From positions 1 through 14,836 of the forward strand of contig JBFWSL010000057.1 in assembly GCA_050248375.1 (NCBI GenBank): DNA of 14,836 bases. The letters are read 5' to 3'. Of the stretch, positions 1 through 6,413 are shown piece by piece (the stretch's first letter is position 1; the number at the start of each line of letters is the position of its first letter). The translations under genes and the position numbers were made by a program. The DNA is from JAYZVT01 sp050248375. GTDB lineage: Bacteria; Pseudomonadota; Alphaproteobacteria; Rhizobiales; Methyloligellaceae. Below the pieces are notes generated by a model that ran no database searches, was not told where the DNA came from, and saw only the letters and a program-made list of their open reading frames with translations.

Positions 1-819
1 CGCCGGGGTGATGGGGTAGGAGCAGTAGATCACCTCTCGCTGCGACAGAACCGGGATCGCGGCGATGCCGAGCGCCATGGCCTGCGTGCCGGAGATGATG
101 CGGCCCTTGCCGGTGCCCGCGGCCTCCGACACGCGGGCCATTTCCTCGTGTTCGGACAGTTCGGCGGTTTCGCCATAGGCATGGCCGGCCTTCAGAGCCA
201 GCAGGTTGGCGTTGCGCACCTCGTCGTCATTGGCGAATTTCCGCTCCAGCAGTCCCGCCGTCAGCCCCATGTCGCGCCCGAACAGCCAGTAGACCAGTCC
301 GAGCGCCCAGAAATTGCGGGCGCGCGAGGCGTGCTTGCGGCCGAGGTCGAGCGCGGCCAGCGCCTCCAGCGCGCGCCTGGTGATCGAGACCGTGACCAGC
401 CGGTAGCCCGCCAGCGAACCATCCTCCAGCGGACTCTTTTCGATGCCCGCCTTCTTCAGGCCGCGCGCGTCGAAATGCGTGTCGTCCGCGATCAGCAGGC
501 CGCCGGGCTTCAGATATTGCAGGTTGGTCTTCAGGGCCGCCGGGTTGAAGGCAACCAGCACGTCCGCCTCGTCGCCCGGCGTCAGCACCTCGCCGGGACC
601 GAATTGAATCTGGAAGGCGGAAACGCCGAAGGTGGTGCCCGCCGGCGCGCGGATCTCGGCCGGGTAGTCGGGAAAGGTCATGAAGTCCGCGCCCGCGTCC
701 GCCGTCGTGCGGGCGAACTCATGGCCGGCGAGTTGGATGCCGTCGCCGGAATCCCCCGCGAAGCGCACGACCAGGGTGCGCTGGCGGCTGGGGGTCGTTG
801 TATCGAGCAAGGTAGCCAT
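1..819 (-). CDS. korA: 2-oxoglutarate:ferredoxin oxidoreductase, alpha subunit (partial, C-terminus beyond window)
   Basis: Enzymes of this family oxidise 2-oxoglutarate (or another 2-oxoacid) with CoA to an acyl-CoA and pass two electrons to ferredoxin in the cytoplasm. The 273 codons present start at ATG 819 (MATLLDTTTP) and stay open to base 1. The N-terminal part is the fused gamma-type domain, with the glycine-rich GDSGDG motif at residues 22-27 and a following segment typical of KorA (FMTFPDYPAEIRAPAGT). The last visible residues, YPITPA, are the start of the pyrimidine-binding domain, where family members carry YPITP. No clear Shine-Dalgarno precedes the ATG, but the start matches the usual family N-terminus. 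The beta subunit would be expected just off the left edge. It is clearly different from the second alpha subunit at 11674-13509, so the two are paralogues and not a duplication. The substrate is inferred from family resemblance only. Confidence 0.88.
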   Translation of the reverse strand, partial: MATLLDTTTPSRQRTLVVRFAGDSGDGIQLAGHEFARTTADAGADFMTFPDYPAEIRAPAGTTFGVSAFQIQFGPGEVLTPGDEADVLVAFNPAALKTNLQYLKPGGLLIADDTHFDARGLKKAGIEKSPLEDGSLAGYRLVTVSITRRALEALAALDLGRKHASRARNFWALGLVYWLFGRDMGLTAGLLERKFANDDEVRNANLLALKAGHAYGETAELSEHEEMARVSEAAGTGKGRIISGTQAMALGIAAIPVLSQREVIYCSYPITPA

Positions 820-871
820 GGTGATGATCCGGTATCGCGTTGGGCCGCGGGCGAATATGCGTCTGCGGCCG

Positions 872-898
872 GGCGGAAGGCAACGCGGCGCTTCCGCC
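872..898. repeat. Inverted repeat in the korA 5' leader region
   Basis: GGCGGAAG (872-879) pairs perfectly with CTTCCGCC (891-898) around an 11-base loop, about 50-80 bases upstream of the korA start. It could be an mRNA leader hairpin or an intergenic palindrome. There is no T-run on either side, so it is not a standard terminator. Its function is unknown. Confidence 0.35.
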
Positions 899-917
899 GG
901 AATTAAGTCTGTACCCG

Positions 918-936
918 GCGCGGCCATCCGCCGCGC
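918..936 (-). terminator. GC-rich hairpin, possible terminator after the sulfite-reduction operon
   Basis: A perfect 7-bp stem (918-924 with 930-936) with a 5-base loop lies about 75 bases downstream of the DUF934 stop codon, read on the minus strand. The bases that follow on that strand are AT-containing but have no continuous T-run, so intrinsic termination is only possible, not shown. It may separate the operon from korA. Confidence 0.25.
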
Positions 937-1008
937 GCCTGTCCCGTTCTTCTGGACCGGTTCCCTGCGGATGTGAAGGGCCGGCCGGAAACTTTCGTGG
1001 TCAAAGGG

Positions 1009-1497
1009 TTACGGCGTCCCGCGAATGGCCAGGTCGGGGCGGTCGCGATAGCCGCGCTGGTAGGCGAGGGTGACCGCGTGCAGCGCCTGCCGCCAGGTTT
1101 CCAGCGGCTGCCGGCCGTCCGTCTCGAAGCTGTCGATGCCCACCCTGAGCATGAAAGCGGCCTGGTCGGCCAGCACGTTGCCGGTCGCCCTGATCTCGCC
1201 TTCGTAGCCGAACCGCCGGCGCAGCACCCGCGCCTGGGAATAGGCGCGCCCGTCCGTGAATACGGGGAACTGCACCGCCACCAGGTCCAGGAGCGGCAGC
1301 AGCGCGGCGATGTCTTCGGGGTCCGCGCTGTTCGGCAGCGCCACACCCGTGCGGCCGCTGCGGCGCGCGATGCTGTCCGCCTCCGGCTCGAGCCGGGCGA
1401 GCGGCAGGATCACGTCCCCTGCGTCTGGCAGGGGAGCCTCGTCCTCCAGCCGGACCCAGTCGTCGGCGACGATCTCGCCATTCCTAATGACCGGCAT
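1009..1497 (-). CDS. DUF934 family protein, partner of sulfite reductase
   Basis: A 162-residue cytoplasmic protein with the DUF934 pattern: an N-terminal segment beginning MPVIRNGEIVADDWVRL, a central stretch (LLDLVAVQFPVFTDGRAYS) and a C-terminal block (RRRFGYEGEIRATGNVLADQ). No signal peptide, membrane segment or metal-binding cysteines are visible. Its ATG at 1497 lies inside the end of the upstream sulfite reductase gene (stop at 1484-1486), a 14-base overlap that implies translational coupling. In proteobacteria this family is found next to siroheme sulfite reductase and PAPS/APS reductase genes, and it is often labelled an oxidoreductase without proof. Its biochemical role is not known to me. 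It is the last gene of the operon here, and no cysH follows. Confidence 0.9.
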   Translation of the reverse strand: MPVIRNGEIVADDWVRLEDEAPLPDAGDVILPLARLEPEADSIARRSGRTGVALPNSADPEDIAALLPLLDLVAVQFPVFTDGRAYSQARVLRRRFGYEGEIRATGNVLADQAAFMLRVGIDSFETDGRQPLETWRQALHAVTLAYQRGYRDRPDLAIRGTP

Positions 1498-3139
1498 AGA
1501 CGGCCTCCTTGAAGGGCTCCGCGCCCACCCGGCGGTAGGCGTCGAGGAAGGTCTCGCCGTCGTGGCGCAGCCCGATATAGGTGTCGATGATGGTCTCCAC
1601 CGCGCCGGTCACGGTCTCGCTGGAGAAGCCGGGGCCGATGATCTCGCCGATGGAGGCCTTCTCGTCGCCCGAGCCGCCCAGCGTGATCTGGTAGTATTCC
1701 TCGCCCCGCTTCTCCAGGCCGAGGATGCCGATATGCCCGGCATGGTGATGGCCGCAGGCGTTTATGCATCCCGAGATCTTGATCTTCAGGTCGCCGATCT
1801 CCCGCTGCCGCGCCGGGTCGCCGAGCCGGCTGCTGATCTTCTGCGCGATGGGAATGGAGCGCGCCGTCGCCAGCGAACAGTAGTCGAGCCCCGGGCAGGA
1901 GATGATGTCCGTCACCAGCCCGATATTGGCGTTCGCCAGTTCCGCCGCCTTCAGCGCCTCCCAGACCGCGTGGACGTCGCGCTTGCGCACATGCGGCAGC
2001 ACGAGGTTCTGCTCGTGGCTCACGCGGATTTCGTCCTTCGACCAGCGTTCCGCGATATCGGCCACCGCGCGCATCTGCGCCGAGGTGGCGTCGCCCGGAA
2101 TGCCGCCGACGGGCTTGAGCGAGATGTTGACGATGGCGTGGCCGTCCGCACGATGGGGCGCCACGTTGCGCTCGGCCCACCGGGCGAAGCCGGCGTCCTC
2201 CTTGAGCGCCTTGTGATAGTTCAGGTCGCTCGCGTCGGGCAGGTCGTAGTCCGGCGGCGCGAAATAGGCCGCGATGCGCTCCAGCTCCTGCGGCGGCACG
2301 CTGATTTCGCCGCGTTCGATCTGTGCGAATTCCTCCTCCACCTGGCGGCGGAACTCCTCCGCGCCAAGCTCGTGTACCAGGATCTTCACCCGCGCCTTGT
2401 ACTTGTTGTCGCGCCGCCCGTGCAGGTTGTAGACGCGCATGATCGCGTCGAGATAGGGCAGCAGGTCCGCCTTGCTCACCCAGTCCCGCACGGTCACCGC
2501 GATCATCGGCGTGCGGCCCATGCCTCCGCCGACCAGCACCTCGAATCCCGCCTCGCCCCCGGCATTGCGCACGATGCGCAGGCCGATGTCGTGATAGGCG
2601 ACGGCGGCGCGGTCCTGCGGCGCGCCGGTCACCGCGATCTTGAACTTGCGCGGCAGGAAGGAGAATTCCGGATGCAGGCTCGACCATTGCCTGAGCAGCT
2701 CCGCATAGGGGCGGGGGTCCTCGATCTCGTCCGCCGCCACGCCCGCCCAATGGTCGGCGGTGACGTTGCGGATGCAGTTTCCGCTGGTCTGGATGGCGTG
2801 CATCTCCACCTCGGCCAGCCGGTCGAGGATGGCGGGCACGTCCACCAGCCTGGGCCAGTTGTACTGGATGTTCTGCCGGGTGGTGAAATGCCCGTAGCCC
2901 CTGTCGAAATCGTCGGCGATGCCGGCGAGCTGGCGCATCTGCCGCGACGACAGCGTGCCGTAGGGAATGGCCACCCGCAGCATGTAGGCGTGCAATTGCA
3001 GGTAGAGGCCGTTCATCAGCCTCAGCGGCCGGAACTCGTCCTCGCCCAGCTCGCCGCTGACCCTGCGGTTCACCTGGTCGCGGAACTGGTCCACACGCTG
3101 GCGCACGAAGGCGGCGTCGAATTCGTCGTATCTGTACAT
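1484..3139 (-). CDS. cysI: Siroheme-dependent nitrite/sulfite reductase (hemoprotein subunit)
   Basis: A 551-residue cytoplasmic reductase expected to carry siroheme bridged to a [4Fe-4S] cluster and to perform the six-electron reduction of sulfite to sulfide. The cluster ligands are visible in the family spacing: Cys415 and Cys421 (CPGLDYC), then Cys458 and Cys462 (GCINAC). Substrate/siroheme-binding segments of the two half-domains include FTTRQNIQYNW (85-95) and SGNCIRNVTADH (119-130). The ATG at 3139 follows the DUF2849 stop by 12 bases and has a weak purine-rich site (GGAA) about 7 bases upstream. Siroheme synthase two genes upstream supports the cofactor assignment. No CysJ-type flavoprotein is present, so the donor may be ferredoxin or a reductase encoded elsewhere. 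Nitrite as substrate cannot be excluded, but the DUF2849/DUF934 neighbours favour sulfite. Confidence 0.92.
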   Translation of the reverse strand: MYRYDEFDAAFVRQRVDQFRDQVNRRVSGELGEDEFRPLRLMNGLYLQLHAYMLRVAIPYGTLSSRQMRQLAGIADDFDRGYGHFTTRQNIQYNWPRLVDVPAILDRLAEVEMHAIQTSGNCIRNVTADHWAGVAADEIEDPRPYAELLRQWSSLHPEFSFLPRKFKIAVTGAPQDRAAVAYHDIGLRIVRNAGGEAGFEVLVGGGMGRTPMIAVTVRDWVSKADLLPYLDAIMRVYNLHGRRDNKYKARVKILVHELGAEEFRRQVEEEFAQIERGEISVPPQELERIAAYFAPPDYDLPDASDLNYHKALKEDAGFARWAERNVAPHRADGHAIVNISLKPVGGIPGDATSAQMRAVADIAERWSKDEIRVSHEQNLVLPHVRKRDVHAVWEALKAAELANANIGLVTDIISCPGLDYCSLATARSIPIAQKISSRLGDPARQREIGDLKIKISGCINACGHHHAGHIGILGLEKRGEEYYQITLGGSGDEKASIGEIIGPGFSSETVTGAVETIIDTYIGLRHDGETFLDAYRRVGAEPFKEAVYAGH

Positions 3140-3151
3140 GGCTGTTCCGTC

Positions 3152-3469
3152 TCAGGCGGCGAGGGACGCCGCCGCTCTGTGGTCGGCGGTGACGCTCGGG
3201 CCGGCCAGCCGCCGCCTCTCGCGGTGCTCGACGGGAACCGGCGTTTCTCCGTCCAGTTCCACTTCGATCAGGTAGGGCGAGACCACCAGGTTCGCCTTCG
3301 CGGCCGTCGCGCCGAAGGTTTCCAGCAGTGCGGCTTCCTCCTCGTCGCGGGCGATCGCCGCGCGGCGCGCGTCGTCCTGCCACTCGCCGCCGGCGGTGTA
3401 GAACACCACCAGCCCGTCATCGAGGCGGTTGGCGGTCAGCAGCCGCGGTCCCTTGGGCTTCTTTGCCAT
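3152..3469 (-). CDS. DUF2849 family small protein
   Basis: A 105-residue protein beginning MAKKPKGPRLLTANRLDDGL and containing the DUF2849 signature: a tryptophan-containing strand (VVFYTAGGEW), an alanine-rich helix, and a hydrophobic strand (NLVVSPYLIEVEL). It has no transmembrane segment, no signal peptide and no cysteines, so it is unlikely to bind an iron-sulfur cluster itself. The ATG at 3469 lies 4 bases after the cysG stop, and the gene ends 12 bases before the sulfite reductase start, so it belongs to the same transcript. Its conserved place between siroheme synthase and sulfite reductase in alphaproteobacteria suggests an accessory role in siroheme handling or in the reductase. No activity is established. 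An in-frame extension to 3598 would run back through cysG and is unlikely. Confidence 0.85.
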   Translation of the reverse strand: MAKKPKGPRLLTANRLDDGLVVFYTAGGEWQDDARRAAIARDEEEAALLETFGATAAKANLVVSPYLIEVELDGETPVPVEHRERRRLAGPSVTADHRAAASLAA

Positions 3470-3473
3470 GGCG

Positions 3474-4928
3474 CTACCCCGCGATCCGTACCGGCGCGGG
3501 CTGTTTCCGGCGCGGGAAGTCCGTGACCCTGGCGCGCGCGAAGCGCTCCACCCTGGCGGGCCTTTCCAGGCCCATTCCGGCCCAGTCGAGGCCCACATAG
3601 ATCACCGAGGGCTGGCTGACGCCGCGCGCCTCCACCAGCGCCCCCAGGTCGTCCAGCGTCGTGGCGAAGCTGCGCTCGCCGGGCAGCGTGCCGTTCTCCA
3701 CCAGAACCACCGGGGTAGAGCGGTCCATGCCCGCCTCGAGCAGCCGGGCGCGGATTTCGCCCGCCGCCCGCACGCCCATATAGACGGCGAAGGCCTGTCC
3801 GTCGCGCGCCAGCGCCGCCCAGTCGTGATCCAGGCTGCCGTCTGCGGTCGCGCCGGTCACCACCGAGAACTTGCGCACGCTGCCGCGGCTCGTCACCGGC
3901 AGGCCGACCGACGCCGCGCAGGCATGCGCCGCCGTGATCCCCGGCACCACCTCATGGGAGATGCCCGCGCGGGCGAGCGCGGCCATCTCCTCGCCGGCGC
4001 GGCCGAAGATGAACGGGTCGCCGCCCTTGAGCCGGGCGACGAACTTGCCCGCGCGCGCCTCGCGCACGAGGATGCGGTTGATCTCTTCCTGGCTGGCGGA
4101 CGGGCCGCCGGGAATCTTGCCCACAGGGATGCGGGCCGCATCGCGGCGGGCGTATTCCAGCACGCGCGGATCGACCAGCCGGTCGATCACCAGCACGTCC
4201 GCCCGCTGCAGCCGCTGCTGGGCGCGCAGGGTGAGAAGGTCCGGGTCGCCGGGCCCGCAGCCGATCAGGGCCACATGGCCGGCCGCGCCCGCGCCCTGCC
4301 GCGCGGCGGCGATTTCCTGTTCGAGCACGCTGTCCGCGCCTGCTTCGTCGTTGGCGAGCAGCCGGGCGGCATAGGCGCCGCCGACGAGACGTTCCCAGAG
4401 CCGCCTGCGTTCGCCGGGATCCTTGACCTGCGCGGCGATCCTGTCGCGCAGGGAGCCGGCCCGGCTGGCCAGACCGCCAAGGCCCGCGGGAAGCTCCGCC
4501 TCCAGCCGCGCCTTGATCCGGCGCGCCAGCACGGGGGCCGCGCCCCCGGTGCCGATGGCTATGGTCACGGGATCGCGGTCCACGATGGCCGGCGTGAGGA
4601 AGTCGCACAGCTCCGGCATGTCCACCGCGTTGACCGGGATGCCGCGCTCCCGGGCGGCCTTCGCCACTTCCGCGTTCGTGGCCGGGTCCGCGGCCGTATG
4701 GATCAGCGCCGCGCCGTCCACGTCGCTGGCCTGGAACGGGCGGCGGGCGATGGTGATGCGGCCGAGCAACTCCTGGTCGGTGAATTCCTCATTCGCCCGC
4801 GGCGCGACGACGTCGATGCGGGCAGGGGTCTTCAGCAGCAGCCGCAGCTTCTGCGCCGCCTGCTCGCCGCCGCCCACGATGAGCGCCCGGCGGCCTTCCA
4901 GATCGAGATAGACAGGGTAGTGCTTCAC
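3474..4928 (-). CDS. cysG: Siroheme synthase (precorrin-2 dehydrogenase/ferrochelatase fused to uroporphyrinogen-III C-methyltransferase)
   Basis: A fused CysG that turns uroporphyrinogen III into siroheme by SAM-dependent methylation, NAD-dependent oxidation and iron insertion. From the GTG at 4928 it is 484 residues. The N-terminal dehydrogenase/chelatase half has the dinucleotide loop IVGGGEQAAQK (residues 17-27) and Asp103 aligning with catalytic Asp104 of enterobacterial CysG. Thr127 falls where those enzymes have Ser128. The methyltransferase half has GCGPGDPDLLT (about 223-233), RLKGGDPFIFGRAGEE (about 299-314) and VPGITAA. The segment PVTSRGSVRKFSVVTGA differs from the enterobacterial PLTHR...VTGH form. 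GTG 4928 gives the family-like N-terminus VKHYPVYLDLEG and has a weak GGAAC upstream. A TTG at 4949 would add seven residues. It is the first gene of the sulfite-reduction operon, and its stop lies 4 bases before DUF2849. Confidence 0.93.
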   Translation of the reverse strand: MKHYPVYLDLEGRRALIVGGGEQAAQKLRLLLKTPARIDVVAPRANEEFTDQELLGRITIARRPFQASDVDGAALIHTAADPATNAEVAKAARERGIPVNAVDMPELCDFLTPAIVDRDPVTIAIGTGGAAPVLARRIKARLEAELPAGLGGLASRAGSLRDRIAAQVKDPGERRRLWERLVGGAYAARLLANDEAGADSVLEQEIAAARQGAGAAGHVALIGCGPGDPDLLTLRAQQRLQRADVLVIDRLVDPRVLEYARRDAARIPVGKIPGGPSASQEEINRILVREARAGKFVARLKGGDPFIFGRAGEEMAALARAGISHEVVPGITAAHACAASVGLPVTSRGSVRKFSVVTGATADGSLDHDWAALARDGQAFAVYMGVRAAGEIRARLLEAGMDRSTPVVLVENGTLPGERSFATTLDDLGALVEARGVSQPSVIYVGLDWAGMGLERPARVERFARARVTDFPRRKQPAPVRIAG

Positions 4929-4989
4929 GGGAAAAGGGTTCCGTTCCAATGGGTACGCCGGATACGCCGGCGGATTGCCGTTGGAGGCG

Positions 4990-5018
4990 AAAATAGTTTT
5001 CTAATCCGGTGGATTCAA
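4990..5018 (-). promoter_or_regulatory. Candidate sigma70-type promoter for the cysG operon
   Basis: On the minus strand TTGAAT (5013-5018) and TATTTT (4990-4995) are separated by exactly 17 bases, matching -35 and -10 consensus at 4 of 6 positions each. They lie in a markedly AT-rich island 62-90 bases upstream of the cysG GTG. Predicted transcription would start near 4983. The prediction rests on sequence alone. Confidence 0.5.
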
Positions 5019-5036
5019 ATCGGTAAAAAGAGAAAA

Positions 5037-5074
5037 TAATTCCGATTATGAATGAGTGTGGGAACTTAATTCCG
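5037..5074. promoter_or_regulatory. Direct repeat TAATTCCG, possible activator site upstream of cysG promoter
   Basis: TAATTCCG occurs at 5037-5044 and again at 5067-5074. The 30-base spacing is close to three helical turns, and the pair sits just upstream of the candidate -35 box. This would suit a regulator controlling sulfur assimilation, such as a LysR-type protein, but no specific factor can be named. Confidence 0.25.
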
Positions 5075-5145
5075 GTTCTAATGGCCTCAAGCCGCGATGC
5101 TCCCTGTGCCGGAGGCCAAAACGGCAATCCCCGTCCTTATTTCAC

Positions 5146-5173
5146 GCCCGGCATCACGGTCCTTGCACCGGGC
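5146..5173. repeat. Inverted repeat between cysG promoter and exporter operon end
   Basis: GCCCGG (5146-5151) and CCGGGC (5168-5173) can form a 6-bp stem with a 16-base loop. There is no adjacent T-run. Together with the hairpin at 5182-5196 it may help separate the exporter operon from the cys operon, but the evidence is weak. Confidence 0.2.
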
Positions 5174-5181
5174 AGCCCTGA

Positions 5182-5196
5182 GAGCCCTGAGGGCTC
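5182..5196 (-). terminator. Short perfect hairpin just after the exporter operon
   Basis: GAGCCC (5182-5187) and GGGCTC (5191-5196) flank a 3-base loop, starting 3 bases beyond the stop codon of the periplasmic adaptor gene on the minus strand. No T-tract follows, so it could be a weak or Rho-assisted terminator or only an RNA 3'-end stabiliser. Confidence 0.3.
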
Positions 5197-5199
5197 CGG

Positions 5200-6408
5200 T
5201 CATTGCCTGCGGAAAATCTTCACTCCGTCGGCCACCCGGTCGCTGGGATGCACCACCACCAGGTCGCCCTGGCCGATCCCGTCCAGGATCTCCGCGCTTT
5301 CCAGGTTGCGCTGGCCGATCTTCACCGGCGTCAGCACCGCGCGCCCTTCCACCAGGCGGAACACGGCCCAGTCCTGTTGATGGCGGAACAGCGCGCTGAG
5401 CGGAAGGCGCAGCGCGTCCTCCGATTCCCAGACTGTGATCCGCACGAACACGCGGAAGTCGTGGCCGAGCGCCTGGCGCTCCTCCCACGGGTCCAGCAGT
5501 TCGAGATGGACATACACCCGCTGCTCCTCGATGCCGAGCGCGGAGACCTTGGTGAACGCGGCGGGCTCGATCCGCGTCACGCGCGCCTTGAGGGTGTGCC
5601 CGCCCCATCCGTCGATGGCCGCCGCCGCGCCGGGTCTGACTTTCGTCGCGTCGCTGGAGAGCAGGTCCACCACGATCTCGATGCTGCGGGGATCGCCCGT
5701 CTCCAGCAGGGGCTCTCCCGCCTGCACGACCTGCTCGCTTTCCTTCAGCACCTTCAGCACCTGGCCGTCTATGGGCGCATGGAGCTGCACGCAGCAGGAA
5801 CGGTCGTCGATCAGGGAGCTGGCGTGCTCGGGGCCGATCAGCCTCGCCCGCGCGCTGTCCAGCTCCCGCTCGCGCAGGTCCAGATTGGCCCTGGCCTGGA
5901 CGAGCGCGGCCTTGCGCAGTTCCACGTCGAGCGCAGCCTTCTCCAGCGTCCGCTGGGAGATCGTGTCCCTCTGCGCCAGTTGCTCGGCGCGCTTCAGCTC
6001 GCTCTGCGCGAAGGACAGTTCGGATTCCGCCTTGCGGATCTCCGTCTTGGCGTATTCCACATTGGCTTTCGCCGCTTCCACCGCCGCGGCCAGCTCGCGG
6101 CGCGTGCGCGCGTCGAGAAAGGAGGGATCGCCCGGCTGGATGACCGCGACCACCGTCTTGTCCTTCTCGATCTCCGCGCCGGACTTGTGCGGAATGCGCA
6201 GCAGTTTCCCGCCGATGGGCGCGGAAACCACATACACGTCGACGATGTCCGTTTCGCCTTCCTCGTCCACGGTCACGCGCATCGGCCCCCGGGTGATCTC
6301 CGCCACGTCCACTGGCACGGGAGCGGGCATCAGCGCGTATATGACCGCCGCCAGGATACCGGCGGCCGCGAGGCCCATCAGCAGTCGTTTGGTCCAGGTT
6401 GCCGTCAT
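5200..6408 (-). CDS. HlyD/MacA-type periplasmic adaptor of an ABC exporter
   Basis: A 402-residue membrane-fusion protein expected to link the inner-membrane permease to an outer-membrane channel. It has a short cytoplasmic N-terminus and one membrane anchor at about residues 8-26 (LLMGLAAAGILAAVIYAL). Split barrel-sandwich halves follow at about 58-85 and 205-235 (LHAPIDGQVLKV). Between them, about 98-192, lies a long charged alpha-hairpin (RRELAAAVEAAKANVEYAK onward). A beta-barrel and a membrane-proximal domain complete the protein. Paired cysteines at 205-206 sit at the hairpin exit and are unusual for the family. The ATG at 6408 follows the permease stop by 5 bases, with a purine-rich stretch (GAGAGTAGG) upstream. 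It is the last gene of the exporter operon. No TolC-type channel gene lies in the window, and the substrate is unknown. Confidence 0.9.
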   Translation of the reverse strand: MTATWTKRLLMGLAAAGILAAVIYALMPAPVPVDVAEITRGPMRVTVDEEGETDIVDVYVVSAPIGGKLLRIPHKSGAEIEKDKTVVAVIQPGDPSFLDARTRRELAAAVEAAKANVEYAKTEIRKAESELSFAQSELKRAEQLAQRDTISQRTLEKAALDVELRKAALVQARANLDLRERELDSARARLIGPEHASSLIDDRSCCVQLHAPIDGQVLKVLKESEQVVQAGEPLLETGDPRSIEIVVDLLSSDATKVRPGAAAAIDGWGGHTLKARVTRIEPAAFTKVSALGIEEQRVYVHLELLDPWEERQALGHDFRVFVRITVWESEDALRLPLSALFRHQQDWAVFRLVEGRAVLTPVKIGQRNLESAEILDGIGQGDLVVVHPSDRVADGVKIFRRQ

Positions 6409-6413
6409 TTGGC

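Noticed and set aside
1256..3526. A 756-codon open frame on the plus strand
   Set aside because: It lies opposite the sulfite reductase, DUF2849 and DUF934 genes, has Arg/Ala/His-rich composition and no recognisable domain. It is an effect of high GC at third codon positions.
3429..5039. A 536-codon open frame on the plus strand opposite cysG
   Set aside because: Low-complexity Arg/Ala/Gly translation with no family resemblance; cysG on the other strand has all its motifs.
896..5074. The 12-base string ACTTAATTCCGG shared by the korA leader (minus strand, about 896-907) and the cysG upstream region (plus strand, about 5064-5075)
   Set aside because: A 12-base match between two places in a 15-kb window is expected by chance, and the orientation and distance to the genes are not consistent.
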